In this document: positions 32,461 through 46,440 of the stretch, one piece after another | Position numbering within the stretch: the first letter of the stretch is position 1 | Layout of the letters: the number at the start of each line of letters is the position of its first letter | Origin: Phoenix dactylifera | Lineage: Eukaryota > Streptophyta > Magnoliopsida > Arecales > Arecaceae | DNA length: 64,000 nucleotides | Assembly (NCBI RefSeq): GCF_009389715.1 | Contig: NC_052407.1 | Location: forward strand, 7,102,475-7,166,474 | Reading direction: 5' to 3' | Translations under genes and position numbers: made by a program | The notes under the pieces: model-generated | What the model saw: the letters and a program-made list of their open reading frames with translations, nothing else | Told to the model about the DNA's origin: nothing | Database searches by the model: none

Positions 32461-34034
32461 CACCACTCGTCACATGAAAACAAGGCATCGCCTGTTACAA
32501 TAGAACACCCTAAAAAGACAGCCAAAACACCCCAAGGTCTCAACACACAACCCCGCAGAAGTTAAAAATCCATCCCTTTTCCACATGAAGTATATTAGTG
32601 ATGGGGTTCAGCAGGGTCAGTTCTGACCTTTGATTTGAAAGCAGACCTTTGCAAGTGGTAGGCACATCTCTTCCATTTAATCTTGGCTATAGTGTATATT
32701 GGAAGCTGAAATTACTAAAGTGACAATTGAGATTGTAAGTTGGGTGAAGTATATATTGAAATTAGTAGATTTCGTAATGTTAGAAATTAAGCCACAAACA
32801 GATGGAAGCCATCATAGTTTCAAGAAAGAGCTAGTTTTTGGCAACTAACTGGTGCATGCAAATCCTACAATGGAGGTGGTTTTAAGAAAGCTCTGAGTTG
32901 ATCCTAAGTAAATCCTATTTAATACTTGATAAGTGGTCAAAAGTCAAATTTATCTCATAGAACGAGTTTTGCAAAGCAAATTATAAAAAAATATCCCTGG
33001 AATATTATTGTCGGAATTTTCCTTCAAGGAACTTCAAGAAAGAGAAAACTTTGTTTAGTTTAATGCCTACCTACTATAAGAAACTCAATAATAATAAGAA
33101 CAACTGTAAATTTTAAGTCTTAAAATTAAAATGAATTAGTGATTAAAAAAAAAAACCTATAGCATAGCCCACCAAATGAACAAGTGGAACATAATTTTTT
33201 TTACTTCAAATCTGAGATAGAGTGATGTGTTTCTATATGCAACGATCTTGTAGAAAATAAACAGATTCTTGTAATTTACATGTGGCCATGATTTAAAAAG
33301 GAGATCTGGCATAGTTGGCGTAAGCTACGTGCTTTGTCTATAGGCCTTGGGAATGATTCAGCTATACCGATGTAAAGTACACGTTCTAATCCTCATATAT
33401 TTGTGATTATGCTTGATCTTTCGAGAATAACAATGCTGTGGATCACTGAATATGCTCACATTTTGTTCCTAAGACCAGAGGCCTGCTTGAAAATTTTCAG
33501 TATTTGGGAAACTTGTTCATGAATCATGATAGATTTAATATAAGTTCTATATCTTCATCGATTTTCAATAGAATTGGACCCGACTTGGGCTATTGGGCTC
33601 AGGAAAGGATGGAGAACATTAAGGATTAATTTCCAATCTTTCTGCAAAACTAATGTACGTTCTTGCTGTGAGGAGTAAAGCATCCAGCAGTTTACATTGA
33701 CCATTCATTTCACGTTTAATTCATCTTCTTAAAATACATTTTTTGCCTAATTCATCTACTTAAAATACTTCTTTCTGCATCAACTATCAAGTAAATGATA
33801 AGACCATACCTGCAGTCGCACCACTATAGTCACCGGATAATGGGCATGTGACTCACAAATAGGGGCTCAATTTGCATAGCAAAATAAAAAGCCTTTTCCT
33901 CCCCAAGAAAATAAAAAGTTTTTTTTTAAACCATTTGGAAAGCAAAGAGTATCTGATTTAGATGGTGAGATTTCATATTTGAACTGGATAATGGCTGAAA
34001 ATGGACAGAGTTTACTTTTCCAATTTTCATTTGT
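32461..34034. other. AT-rich intergenic, 3' flank of the J-domain gene
   Basis: No repeat boundary or RNA gene seen. A possible additional minus-strand exon near 33806-33850 (donor CAG|GTATGG) was considered, but its acceptor is weak. Confidence 0.35.
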
Positions 34035-37000
34035 TTACATCTTAGACACCAAGATGCCCACACATTGTGAGGATATAAAATTAAACTGATAACTGCACGA
34101 AAAAGGGAAAAAAACTTTGTAAAATTCCCGAAAAGGATAAGAGTAAATACAGCTCAAGCTCAAGTAATGCCAGCTGAGGGTGGAGGCACCTACCTTATTG
34201 GTTATGCGGTTGAGTTCAAGTAACTGAGGAGCAGTCCTCCATTGTCCCCCTGGACCTGGAAAGAGTTCAAACATGCAGAGAAATAGGCAAGGGTTTAAGT
34301 AGTTCCTGCAAAAAGGAATCAAAATATATTCATACAGTAATAAAAGTATTATCTTCTGTAACCATAATATGGAATTCTTATTTTTGATTTACAGATATTT
34401 TGTAATGGCAGTTTCTTGAAACGTTTTCGATCCTTTGAAGCATGGGATTAACATAAAAACAGTAAATAAATGACATAAAGGATAACTTAATTCCCATATT
34501 CCGTCTATGGAATACTATTGCTGGGAGAAGAATGAAGTTGGCTATTGACCTTTGCTGGTCTCTGATGCGAGGAGTGGTGGTAGGACATGTTGCATGCTCG
34601 AAAACTGGATCCTCCTTTTAATTTCATAGGGTAATGAGTCCAAGTTGTATTCATTGATATCATTAAGATACGAAACCTGGATATTCCTTCTGTACAATAC
34701 CAAGAGATAAGAGCTGCAAGATTGTCTTGTTCATATAACTCACCGTTCTTGGACCTACCATTCAGTGAAGCCACGTCTGAACATCAATGCACACAAATGA
34801 AAATTTATAGAAGTTGCATTATAGCAGGGTCCACCATATTATATCCTTTTGCAACTGTTTGCTACTTTCAGGTGCACTGTTGAGACACGAACCACAGATG
34901 ATAATGGTGACAATGACACATCCTTTGAAAAGATAAACTGAATATTGTCAAAAGGTCCCAAGATAGCAGAAGGTCCGTAAAATTCCTCCTCTTCCTATGT
35001 CCAAAATCCAAATTTATCAAATTATAGAAGCTTCTGACACCAATGAAGAACACTATAAAATTTTGCTTCCACAAAACCCCTAAAACTTCGTTTCCTTCTT
35101 TTTGCATCCTCAAGATCTAATGTTCTATATGCCAGAGCCAGCAAATACATGGCAGGATGCAATCTCCTGCAATTCACATACTTAAAAGTCTGTGACATGC
35201 AAAAGAACCAAATACAAACTTCTTATCAAGATTTTAGTTTATCTAAATATATTCATAAAGGACTTTTAATTGGCCATGTAACCAGAATATTTAAAGACAA
35301 AATCAGAATCAATATATATGAAGCAGCATTGCCTAACAATTATGACTAGATTATGGTCACACCAAGCTAAGCAAACATAACTAGCTACTCCTCCTAATTG
35401 AAGTTAAAGTATTGTAATATAATGCAAGGAATGGAATGTGCTTCTAGTTTTGTATGTACTTGTCATCTTGGAAAGTATCCTTGTTTGTTTGTCAACAGTG
35501 AGAGAGAGAGGAGGGGGGATTGTGCTGAGATTTTCTAGATGTCAATATACTAGTGATGTTTGTTACGCAATTACTGGCATGTACTACAACATAAGAAATG
35601 CAAAGGCATCATCAGAAATCTAGATATCCACAACTATTCAACTTTTAACTCTTTTGTTACATCAAAGTCATGGACATGTCAATTGTCCATGCCATGTTAC
35701 ATATCCATATCACTGTTCAAAAGTTAAAAGATTGTCTTGTTCATAGAGCAGAGGATAGTCGTTGGTAAAGTCTAGGTGTATAGTATTATGGTAACCTAAT
35801 AGCCTGCTGATTAGAAGTGCGCAAAAAAGGGATGTATGATGCATGATGGTGATACATTGGAGAACAGTTTTGTGGATGAAAGCAACGTATATCATAATGG
35901 TCTACATTGTTCTGTCATGTGTCATTGTTGAATTGTTGAGCACAATAATGAGGTATTGGATTTGTCAAACCCTTACTGGATTCAGAAATATGAGCAAATT
36001 CAGAAATCGGTAAATGAACATCTAACATTATGAGCTACATGTCCAATAAATAAGAAATGTGTAAATGCAAAGAATAATTTAATTGAAGGTAAAACATGCT
36101 TGTATAGCAGAAGATGACGATGTGTCTATCATAGCAGCAAAATAAGATGATTACAGAATCAGGCATCATAGTCACATGGTACACTTACTTTTCAGGATGT
36201 TCAGTCATACCATCCCATTGCCTTTGGGAAGGCACAGTCCTTCTTTTCTTGTCCTGACCAAATGTTTCAATGTACCAGCCACCAATGTCATGCATGCTAC
36301 AACGAGGCTCAAACAGCCAATATCTGCAAAATAGAGATGCATACGGCATGACATCTTTTTTTTATTTAAGAAAAAAGAGTGCATATCAAATGTCTAGTAC
36401 TCGGTCACTAAGAGCAATAGTAATTTAATGATAGTGTGCAAGTTTTTCTGTCCACTTTGGACTCTCTGGCCCCTATGCTCCAGTCTCAGTTTTACATCCA
36501 AACTGCCACAGCTTTGTAATGCTTTTGGACCGCTCATGAGTTTGTTTTTTACTTTTTTAATGCATATTGTTGTGAAAACAATTCTTGTTTCTATTGAAGT
36601 CATACTCATTCTTCCAACAAATTAAGAGTCCAGATATCATGGGCTTTATAAAACAGGATTACCTTATTTCACTATAAAGTACATTTACAAGCACCATTGA
36701 AATTTATTGCATTATCTCTTACTTCATATATAGCAGATCTTCAGAAGATTCCATGACCAACAAGTCAGTCGGTAGCACCTATGGATTTGGTTTGATAATC
36801 CGAGTCATAATTTGTTAGAAGTTTGAGAACATTTCATGTCTGGCTCGGCCTATCATCAACAGTCTACAAAGTTGAGGTGGGGCCAAACACAATTTGGCAT
36901 GAGAAGGAATCTACACATAACCGGTACTGGTTGGCACCCATGAAGACTGTTAACGAAATTTAAACCCATTCAAAGTAGGAAGCAATATCCAAGATTCTGC

Positions 37001-40000
37001 TGAAATTGGAATGCCTAAATGAAGTTGAAAGAACACAATGTTGAATATAAGAAACTGCTTGTTAATGCATAAATTACAAGCCAAAGAGTCAAATTGCTAA
37101 TGTATTGCCATTTAAGTCAAAAGGCATAGGTAGCTTAAACTAGCTCGAATATATCGGTAATATATTACTATTGATCAATCCTGACATTTACATAATCACA
37201 CTCCACTTGTGCCCTGCATGGAAGTCTAATGACACCTTACATGGTCACCTTCCACTTCCGCCCATAACACATTATACCCAAGAACCCTTGACTCAGACCA
37301 GTGGACTAGGCACTATAAAAGAGGAGTTCTAAGGATAAATCTCTGTCACTTGCAAGTTACCTGTATCTATTTTAGCAAAAATCCATCATGTAAGACTCCA
37401 GTAGTTTCTCATCAATATCCACACAGTTATCCAATGTTTTACCATGTGACAAATGTTAAAGCCAACTTTATATTTCTGGCATACATTCCCTTGCCAACCA
37501 CAATGCCCACAAGACTGCGAGGTATCCAGCTTGCTAAAGAAACTACAGCATAAGCTTAAATGGTTAATCTGCTAATATGGGGAAAAACTAAAGGTGAGGT
37601 AAGCATAAGATTTGACACTATGACAGTTAGCTAGAAGCCAATAAAAGGGTCCATCAAATTATAAAGAGTCTGGAAACAAGAAGATAACAACTTACTTGCT
37701 AGGTGGTAAGCCTGCTCTACTACACTGGCATTCACAAGATGAGACCTCACCCCCAACTCGAAACCAGCGCACGTGCTTCACCTGGGAGTCGATAAAAGTA
37801 CTATTACCAATTGTAGAATGTGCAGCAGAAATACAATAGATACATATAACCACTCAATCTAGGGACATGAAGAACACTTGCATTAACTTTTTATAAAAGA
37901 AACACTGTTTTAGTTCTCATATTCTGTATCAGATTATAAGCTGACAGGTCAATTTTTTAACAAAAAATTTAATTCTAGATGACATTCAAACATTTCAGGT
38001 TTCTTTGAACATTAGGTGTGTATTCATATTCCCAACAGATTACGGCTCTAAGAACATGGAGCCACAATCATGGCAGTCAACGATGAAGGTTGCTATCTTT
38101 ACCCCTTAAAAAAATTTGACATTGCTGGGAAGCTCAGATTCCAGAGAGATGACCTGACAACCAAATAACAACAAATTTCAATTTCTCCCATACTAGAGCA
38201 AGATCTTTCTTGCTCTCGTATCAAGTTGTAGCTCTTGGATCCTAGAGACGTTAAGCAATCTAAACTACATAGATGAACAACAAGAAAGAATATAAGAAAT
38301 AGAAGAGGAAGGAGAGAAGAAAAGAGAAGACGAAGATGAATTAACCGGGTCCAAAACTGGCCCATGCAACTGAAGATAAGCCAAACAGCCTGTTTATGCT
38401 TAAAACTACATGGTCTCGTCTATGCGGTACACAGTCTGTACCACTCATGACAAACAAAAGCATGCTTTCTTTCTTTTTTTTAATTGTTTAATCATGATTC
38501 TTCTTAGACTTCCTCTCCATTCTCCTCATCGTGCTTGGACAAAGTGGAGATAATGACGAAGCATGCTCTAACACCTAACTCAGTAAGATGAAATGCAACT
38601 TACCTAGTATGATGGACAACAAAGTCTATGCATGCTTGCAAGAGGGTCCCAGGATGGTGAACAAAAAACTGAAGAGGTGAATATAATGTTGGAAAAATGG
38701 AAACAGAAATGCACCATATAATTTCATTATAGCACTGCCGCAAAAAGAAAAAGATAATCATTTGAAAATCAAGTTTTTTGATCATGAAAGTTAAGAAATA
38801 TGCAAAATAATTAGACCGATTTAAAATATCTTCTATTTCATGAGTAAAGGATGATCAAGGTAAGGTAAGGTAAGGTAGAGAAACCCTTGCAGCAAGTTGA
38901 AAATAATGGCACTAGACTAATAAAGAATCAATATTACATCTAAAATAACTAGGAATATGAAATTAAAAAATCCTAAAGTGAAATAAAATTACAGACCAGC
39001 AAAGTTCTGTGTTTCATAATCACATGAGTTTTTGTACCACTGCCATCATAAACAGAACAGGATGCTTCTTCTGCACTTGTTCCTAATCCAGTTATTGTGC
39101 CTAGGAGAATTTTCGATCCAGATGAAACTGCATCTTGAGCATCATGTAAAGTAAGAAAGACATGAATGTGATCTTCAGAATCTATTGTTTGTGTGCCAAT
39201 GCATTTGCATTTAGGGCTCCTAGTCGCAACAGCGACTGCTCTTCCATAGATATGCAATTCAAGATCTTTGTAAACATCTGATTGAAAATTACTGTCCTGT
39301 TTAACATCTTCTTCATGGATATTAATGCTTCCAAAAGAATCACAACATTTTTCCATTGCAGTATGTGTAACATACTGACAAAGTCCAGAAGCCACGGAAT
39401 CAAAGGGATTCAGCTTTTCATGGCTTATATGTGACAACTGAGGAATCTTATCAACTATATTAACAATTCCAAATAGATCTCGTCCTGAAACCAAGTGCAA
39501 CACCTCAGAAGTTTCATATACAGACCTCTCTTCAGCTTCAAAACAGTCAGGAAGAAGATCCATAGACTCAATAATTGGGCCATAATATGCAGTACGTATT
39601 GCTGAATAAAGTTCGCTCTCAAGTTTACCGAAGTAACCAGATCTTGTCACAACTTTTTTCTGCATAAGAATGTCATCAATAGTAAGTCTGTACCACCTTA
39701 GCCACTCCACTACATTATTTTGCTTTGTCAAAATTACAGGTGAATTGTATGCATAAACAGCTGAACCAAGCCCATGATCTTTATGAGGTATTGTTCTCTG
39801 GGAATACAAATAGCTGTCGTAGTGGGCTCTTCTCTTAGAATCCGAAAGAATCTGCAGTAGAATAACAACAAATATGACAAGAATTAGAAGGATATAGCTG
39901 ATGCACATCTAACAAGTTTCTTAGGAAGCACAATTTAATTTAGTTTGTTCTTGCAAAATGCAATCATATGCTAGTACAGCACTGAATTTTTATGCCTATG

Positions 40001-41320
40001 GAGATATACAAGCCAGCATGTTAGCCTCCAACTAACATATTTAACATTAAAAATAATAATAATAATAATATCTGGGCCAATATAGTGAGATATTGTAAAT
40101 TTAGTGACGGGACATTATACTTTCCGGTAGAACAACTGCAGAGTTTAGGTTAACCAGTTTACAAGTTGTCTATTGACTACTCTCAATAGCACCATGCTAT
40201 TGTCCTATCATCTTATATGATATAGTTTGCGGTAAGATGGTATTGTTGTGTGATTGCTCCTTCCTTTCATTTAATCTCCCTCCAAGTTTTCGCATCATAG
40301 TTTCACATCATCATGTGCACCTCACAAACCCAACAATCGTTCTTCAAATCACTTATCTAGAATCCCATGTATCATTACACATTCAGCTCACCTGCCCAAT
40401 GCTAATCCTATACAACATAAGTAGAGAGGGGAAATTCTTAAACAATAGTGATCGGATAGCCCGGATTAAATCTAAAATTTATAACGAAGAGTTGAAAAGG
40501 ATTGCAATCATCAGTCCCACCAACATTGACATCAAATCATCAGGTAAACAAACCTCAACCCTTGATGCAGCACACCAACTGTCACTCATCCTTAACCTAA
40601 AAACTCTGAACGAATTTAGTAACTCAAACACTAAGCTTACTCACTACTACCAGCTCACAGGAGATAATAATCCCAAAATTCATCAACCTAAACACCATAA
40701 TCTTGACAAATTCATAAGAACCCTCTATCTTGTCAAATCCACCAATTCCCCTCGACTCGTAACCTAAGAGTTGATTCTTTTTTCAATAAAAAAAGAACCA
40801 AATTTTTGTCTCCTTGGGACAACCGAGTCATTCGAACCATAGTCTTAATCACTACCAACACTCCACAGTGATCTAATTCCCCTAAATATATCAATCTCTA
40901 CGAATCCATAATAGACACATATCAAATTCAGCAAAACGTCAAAGATATTAAATTCTCACCCGATTCAGATCAAGCTATCAAGCACTCACAAGGATGGCAA
41001 CTTCGTACCTCATAAGCGGCGAGGATCTGGAGGAACCGCTGGGAGGCGGCAGGGTCATCCGGCGACGGCGAGACATCGGGGTGGGTCTCTTTGGCGAGTT
41101 TCCGGAACGAGTCTTTGATCTCGGCAAACGAGCTGGTCTCCGAGACCTCAAGCACCTCGTAGGCGCTCTTTCCGGCGAACTCCTCGCCGCTGGTGTTCCC
41201 GGCGCTCAGCAGCCTCCTCCCACCGCCGGCCATCCCGTAACCTCCGCCCCTGGAAAGCGATCCAAAGGCCTCTGGGAGTAGGTATTGAAGGCGGTGGAGC
41301 TCTCTCGCTCGAAGTACCAT
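34035..41320 (-). CDS. J-domain (DnaJ-like, type III) protein gene, five exons, 3' end uncertain
   Basis: Co-chaperone that would stimulate the ATPase of an Hsp70 through its J-domain. Exons: 41320-41009 (phase 0), 39851-38997 (285 codons), 37781-37696, 36323-36189, and 34305 to 34194 or 34035. All inner junctions are GT-AG and phases agree. The J-domain starts at about residue 53 (YEVLEVSETSSFAEIKDSFR), has HPD at residues 80-82, and is completed in exon 2 (ILSDSKRRAHYD). The rest is not a DnaJ zinc-finger or C-terminal peptide-binding region. Exons 3 and 4 encode VKHVRWFRVGGEVSSCECQC and YWLFEPRCSMHDIGGWYIET, with several Cys. The Arg-rich N-terminus could be an organelle transit peptide. 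Exon 5 either reads to the stop at 34035 (about 552 residues in all) or splices on at GTAGGT (34193). Antisense frames in intron 1 are ignored. Family call firm, C-terminus provisional. Confidence 0.85.
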
Positions 41321-41345
41321 TGCGGCCGGAAATCGGCGTCGGAGA

Positions 41346-41369
41346 AGAGAGAGAGAGAGAGAGAGAGAA
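41346..41369. repeat. (GA)n microsatellite in the J-domain gene leader
   Basis: GA dinucleotide run just upstream of the start codon at 41320, probably in the 5' untranslated leader or core promoter. Confidence 0.85.
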
Positions 41370-41449
41370 GAGGCCGTCCTCCGCCGACCGAGCGCGGCTA
41401 AACGGCGAATTACCCTGAAGAAAAGTGGTGACGTGGCTTACCAATAGAC

Positions 41450-42702
41450 CTCCACGTATGAAGTAATTCTTTTTGGGGCCGCTGGCTAAGAAATGGATTT
41501 ACGGTCATTTAGGCCTGTTAATGATAACTTGGGCTTGTCTCTTTTTGGGCCGTTTCCGAATAACCTTTGCAGGTTTATTCCTTGGTCATGCAACAGGCCC
41601 ATGCACAATCATATACTTTTGTATTTGTAATTTATTTTCAATTTCTTAGGTTCTATTGGTCCTAGAGAAAATAAAAAATATAAATTAACCAAAAAAAAGG
41701 AAGGAAAGAAAATTGAATATTTTTTTCACATTTTTTTGGAGACTTGGAGTAAGATTTTTTTTTTTTCTCTAGTAAAAGATTAGGCATAGACTAGACTTTT
41801 TCATCAAGAAAATTAAAAGGCGAAGGTACAAAGAAATCCCAAGGGTTCAAGATAAAGAAGAAGGGAAAAGAAAGAATAGTAAAATAGATAAAACAACATG
41901 GACTAGAAGGATGACAGAGTCATGCTCAAAGCAGAAAGGCAAAATCTACTAAAAGTAACACATCCTTCACAATGTCTGAAATTGGTTTGATCTCATTTCA
42001 TAATCTATCGCTTCTTTAGAATAAGAAAATTGAAGAGATCATAATTGAGAAAGTAATTAAGATACAAATAAGTTATCTTAAGCTATATGCCTGCTTATTT
42101 TCTCTCAAAATCACTACTTTCTGAAAAAAATAAATTATATTACATGAAAAGAAAATTTTGATAATATAAATCTTCTCTTTGGATTTTTTTCTTGAGTTTT
42201 ATTTTTAGTGCCAACAAAATTAAAGAAATTAGATTCTTCTTTAACAATGGTTTTTTTCTTTCGATTTATTTCCCATCAAAAAAAGCCTTGATGAATTAGC
42301 TTTGTCAAAAGCAGGATAAAAAATTCAATGTTGATCGACTTATATAATTTTGTATTTATTTTTATGATATAAATGATATACCCAAACTTTGTAAAAGGAT
42401 TTACTAGTAACTGGTTGAGGAAATTTTCAGCATACAGGAATTAATTGGATAAACTATTTCTATATAGTTTCTAATTCACAAATTCTTTATTCGTATTTAT
42501 TCTTTATTTATATTTTTTTATCAAATTAAAATTTAAATTTACAATTCATTTTTTTATTTTTTGTTTCCTTTATTATACCAAAATATATAATTTATAAATT
42601 CGAATCACATCAGCTATTGAGTTGCTTCAGAACTAGAATTTAGGTAATTATATCCATGGTTTAAATATGGGCCATTAGTCCATCGAATAGCAGGAACGTA
42701 CG
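41450..42702. other. AT-rich intergenic, no gene seen
   Basis: Long A/T homopolymers and no coding signal. Upstream flank of the J-domain gene. Confidence 0.45.
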
Positions 42703-42801
42703 GCGACTGTTTTGTTAGTGAATTGTTGCATGTGAGAGGACCATTCAATCTGCGACTGTTTCGTTAGTGAACTGCTACATTTGAGAGGGACCGTACAATT
42801 T
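42703..42801. repeat. Two-copy direct repeat, 49-bp unit
   Basis: GCGACTGTTTTGTTAGTGAA at 42703 and GCGACTGTTTCGTTAGTGAA at 42752, each followed by similar TTGAGAGGRACC-type sequence. Confidence 0.8.
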
Positions 42802-42914
42802 TATTGCTGTCATCCTTTGTTTTGCATTAGCCAATTTTTCTAATCGAAATATCCAATCTTGAGTGGATATCAGCATCAAAACCCTAATCATATGCTGCAC
42901 CTTGCTGGATTTTG

Positions 42915-43325
42915 TAACAACTTAAAACCTTATCCAAAATGGCTAGCCGAAATATATTATTTGGGTTCCTTGGTCCTATATAAATACCTAAAATCTATCC
43001 AAAAAATAACCGATGTGGAACTAAACACACGTCCGCACGGGTCCTCACACACTCCTCCTATTTAAGCTCTAACGTCTTTATCGAGCTAAGAGTTCAAATC
43101 CATATAAATCTAATTACAAGAATTACAATCGACCCATGGTCAACACCAATAGATCCGTGCTACAGTGCCCTCTAATCCATATATAGGTCGGATCCGCTCT
43201 AACATTATTTGTAGCTTAGTCAAAAAATATTATTTAGATTTTTTGAACTTATATAAAATTCCTAGGATCCAGCGAATAATTGGTATAAGACCAAACATAT
43301 ATCCGTATATTTCCATATAGTTTTA
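42915..43325. repeat. Dispersed repeat containing a flowering-plant intergenic motif, two tandem-like versions
   Basis: Phrases such as TATTATTTGGGTTCCTTGG, CTATATAAATACCTAAAATC and GGAACTAAACACACGTCCGC recur in diverged form at 43209-43320 and again at 53500-53745. The element ends were not found, so the type of repeat is unknown. Confidence 0.55.
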
Positions 43326-45639
43326 ACAATGAATATGATTGATCATTGAAGAGAAAAGCTTGCCGTTAGTTTAAATTACTAAATGACTCAAATCATATCA
43401 ACATTGACCGCGGTCCCAAAATTTGGCATTAAGCATGAGAAATGACGTGCTTTCTTTGTCCATTCTCCCATGCAAAGTCTCTCTCTCCTGGCCCTCTGCA
43501 TGGAGCGAGACAAAGATAGCTGTAAGCCAGCAAATGCCCCAATTATTGAAGGACGCGATTATTTCGGATAAGATCTGTTATCTGAAGGAGAGAAATGGTT
43601 GGTAATCTTTGCCACAAATCCCGGTTGGATTTGTTCTTCCATTCCGCTACCAATTTGCAATCCAACTAGATTCCTTATCTGGATGCCAATTTTCTACTAC
43701 TCAATATTAATAAAAAAAAAAGTCATCTTCCTTCCAGGTATGGAAGACCACATATTATGAGCTATCTGGACGATGACTCGCAGCTGTGGTTGGTGTCTCA
43801 GCTCACCAGTGGGACACCTAAGAACCATCTTGATGCCCAGCTATCATGCTCATAATTTTATACATGCATGCATAGCATCCAACTTGGAACAGATAAGATA
43901 GATTTTATTCCAGTTTTATAAAAGAAAATAAGAAGGGCAAAAGAGGACAAGCATTACGTAAGTAGAGAATGTGCAAAAGGGAAAAATTCAGAGATCAATG
44001 AGGCACTCAAACCACGTAAGGCCAACATGAGTACCACAAATCACCTTTTTCAGCAATAATCTTAGTGCATAAAAATCTAACTCAAACTTCATAACAATGA
44101 TTTGCCTTCTCCAATAGTAAGGAAATCAAAAATCATGGTTGTTCCAGCAGTACCTCAAAGGTCTATTAATATGTTACATGTATACATAAAAATGTCAATT
44201 ATACAAGTAACATGCTTTCTAAATATAACCACTATTCTACTATAACGGTCATTATATGACAAAAATAATGATGAAATTTTGGCCCATTTAAACCTCCCAA
44301 AAAGTTGGTACTGTGTCGTAGATTTTAAAAAGTTATCCAATCTGGATAAAAAGAATCATCTCAATTGAATGTCGTATGGCTAAGTTTTTGCCTCCAAAAA
44401 TAGCACACAATTCGGCTTTCAATATAGTAAATCTTGCTCATAGATCCTATCCATCCCTACTTGTAGCGGCCAATATAGTTCATATTGAGTTTTTTGATCC
44501 TTCTAAATCAAACCAATACTTTTTTTGTTAGCGCTGCTGAAAACTTTGATTAAAAGTGGGTCTATTTTTCATATATAGTTTGTCTATAATGTAATGGAAC
44601 ACCCAGTTCAAGAATATAATTTTGAATTTAATTATTAGATCAAATCTTTGGTTAGGAGGTCACTCATGCTAAAATCTCCAAGAAATGCCATTTCGAGTGT
44701 ACATAAACCATTCTACCATCGTAGTAGAAAAAATAAACCATTTTGATAAAAAAAATTGCCACTAATTACCATAAACAATTTTACTAAACATTTGCAACCA
44801 TTAACTCTTTCCTCTATTGGTTTTCCACCTTAATTATAACTTATTTATAGGATTTGCTGGCTAACCTGATCTACTAACTCTTACTCTACGCATAGTATTT
44901 GAATATTCTAGTCTTGCAGTTAAGGATGTGGCTGCTTTCGAGAGCCAAGGCTATAGCTTACTAGTCCCTAAAATCAATCCAAGTTATAGGGTTTGGGTCT
45001 GAAAAATAGATCCAGTAAATTATTAGGTCTGGTTTGCTTGAAAAAATTAGGATTGAGTCTTATTCAATCTGCCATGAATTTAGATCGATACACACATACT
45101 TGAAAACTTTAATCTGACAAAGTATATATCTATATGTACACACACACACACACATATATATATAATAAAATATTGAGTAGAGAATAAGCAAACCATAATC
45201 CACTCTATTCAACCAAATTCTATCCATTCATGTATGGCTATGACCAATTGATTTTATTAAAATTTTAATATTTTAATATATAGAGACATAATATTTCAAC
45301 TAAGCTTGATTATTTTGAAAATATTTCTTTCTTCTTCATGTCTTTTAATTGCATTGATGCTTAACAATATAATAGAACTAATAGCTAAAGAAAAACCATT
45401 TGGCTTTTTTTCATATTTTCTAAATTAATTTCCTTTTTCATGTTTCATAATTTATGATTCATCATTTAGGGTGCATCAAATAATCTAAACAAATGATCCA
45501 AAAGTGTAGCAAATAATTTACAAATCATCAAATTGGGTTTTTTTTCTCTCTCTAACATTGGATATGGATGGAAGTTTTATTTGCATTTGGTTTTTTTTTT
45601 CTATGTTTTTACTAAGATGGGTAATTCATACAATACGTG
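43326..45639. other. AT-rich intergenic, no gene seen
   Basis: Contains a CA/TA microsatellite at about 45138-45165. No protein family, RNA gene or element boundary recognised. Confidence 0.45.
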
Positions 45640-46440
45640 TACGGATACACCCCATGAAGTCGGAAAACAGAACATCACAAAGCCCCCGAGGCAGCTCCCT
45701 ATCTCTTGCCCACATGATGTTGTCGGTGTAGTTGGCTACTTCCGCAGCTCCCCATCTCCTGCCCACACGATGCTGTCGGCGTGGTTGGCCACGTAGGTAG
45801 CCATCTAGTCCGCAGCCCCATTAGCTTCTCTAAACACATACTTAGCCTGGACAATCCCTCCATCCCTCATCATCATCCAGATGTCTCGAAGCAAAGGATG
45901 GTCGCCAGCAGCAACCCTCAGACCCTCTGGATCCAGCAGATGACCGTAGCCGAGTCACTCTCCAATATGACTAAACTAGCTAGTAGCACATGCTAGGCAC
46001 GTTGAAGGCCCGCCTAGGCGGCTCTCAGCTCTACACCAAGAACCATGCAGTCAAATAATTGACAGCCACTCGCTGCCACAACCCTAGAATTTGAATCCCT
46101 AATGACGAATCCTGCTCCACCCTTCATGCCTCTATTCAGCACCGACTCATCGAAGTTGACCTTAAGGAAGCTGGGAGGTGGGGGCTCCCCGGTGAAAAAC
46201 ACCATGCGGGGTGCTGCCAAGGCAGAATGAGAACTTCAAATATCTCGAGCTATCAAAGGTCCTTCTAAGAAGGAAGCGTGACTAATCTCTGCCGCCAGCA
46301 CCCGGACACTCTCTGCTATGAGCTTGGCGACATACTATGCTCACCGAAAGTTCGAGCATTCCTTGCCAGCCAGATCTGGTATGCTATGCAAGCCGCTCTA
46401 ACCGCCACCTGGCATGTCAGTAGGTTGCCCGACCACCAAT
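45640..46440 (-). mobile_element. 5'-truncated LINE with linker and RNase H domain (copy C)
   Basis: Minus-strand reading gives AYQIWLARNARTFGE, the linker before RNase H in plant LINEs, then LKVNFDESVLNRGMKGGAGF and VIRDSNSRVVAASG, and finally YVFREANGAAD followed by TAG in place of the usual Trp codon. It also has other stops. It reaches further 5' than the other LINE pieces in the window but is clearly dead. Confidence 0.85.

Noticed and set aside
34505..34774. Minus-strand frame as an extra J-domain gene exon
   Set aside because: It has no suitable acceptor in phase with exon 4, and the next exon at 34305 joins exon 4 in phase without it.
40237..40767. 176-codon plus-strand frame in intron 1 of the J-domain gene
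   Set aside because: Composition is AT-rich with no recognisable domain, promoter or splice context; it is likely chance.
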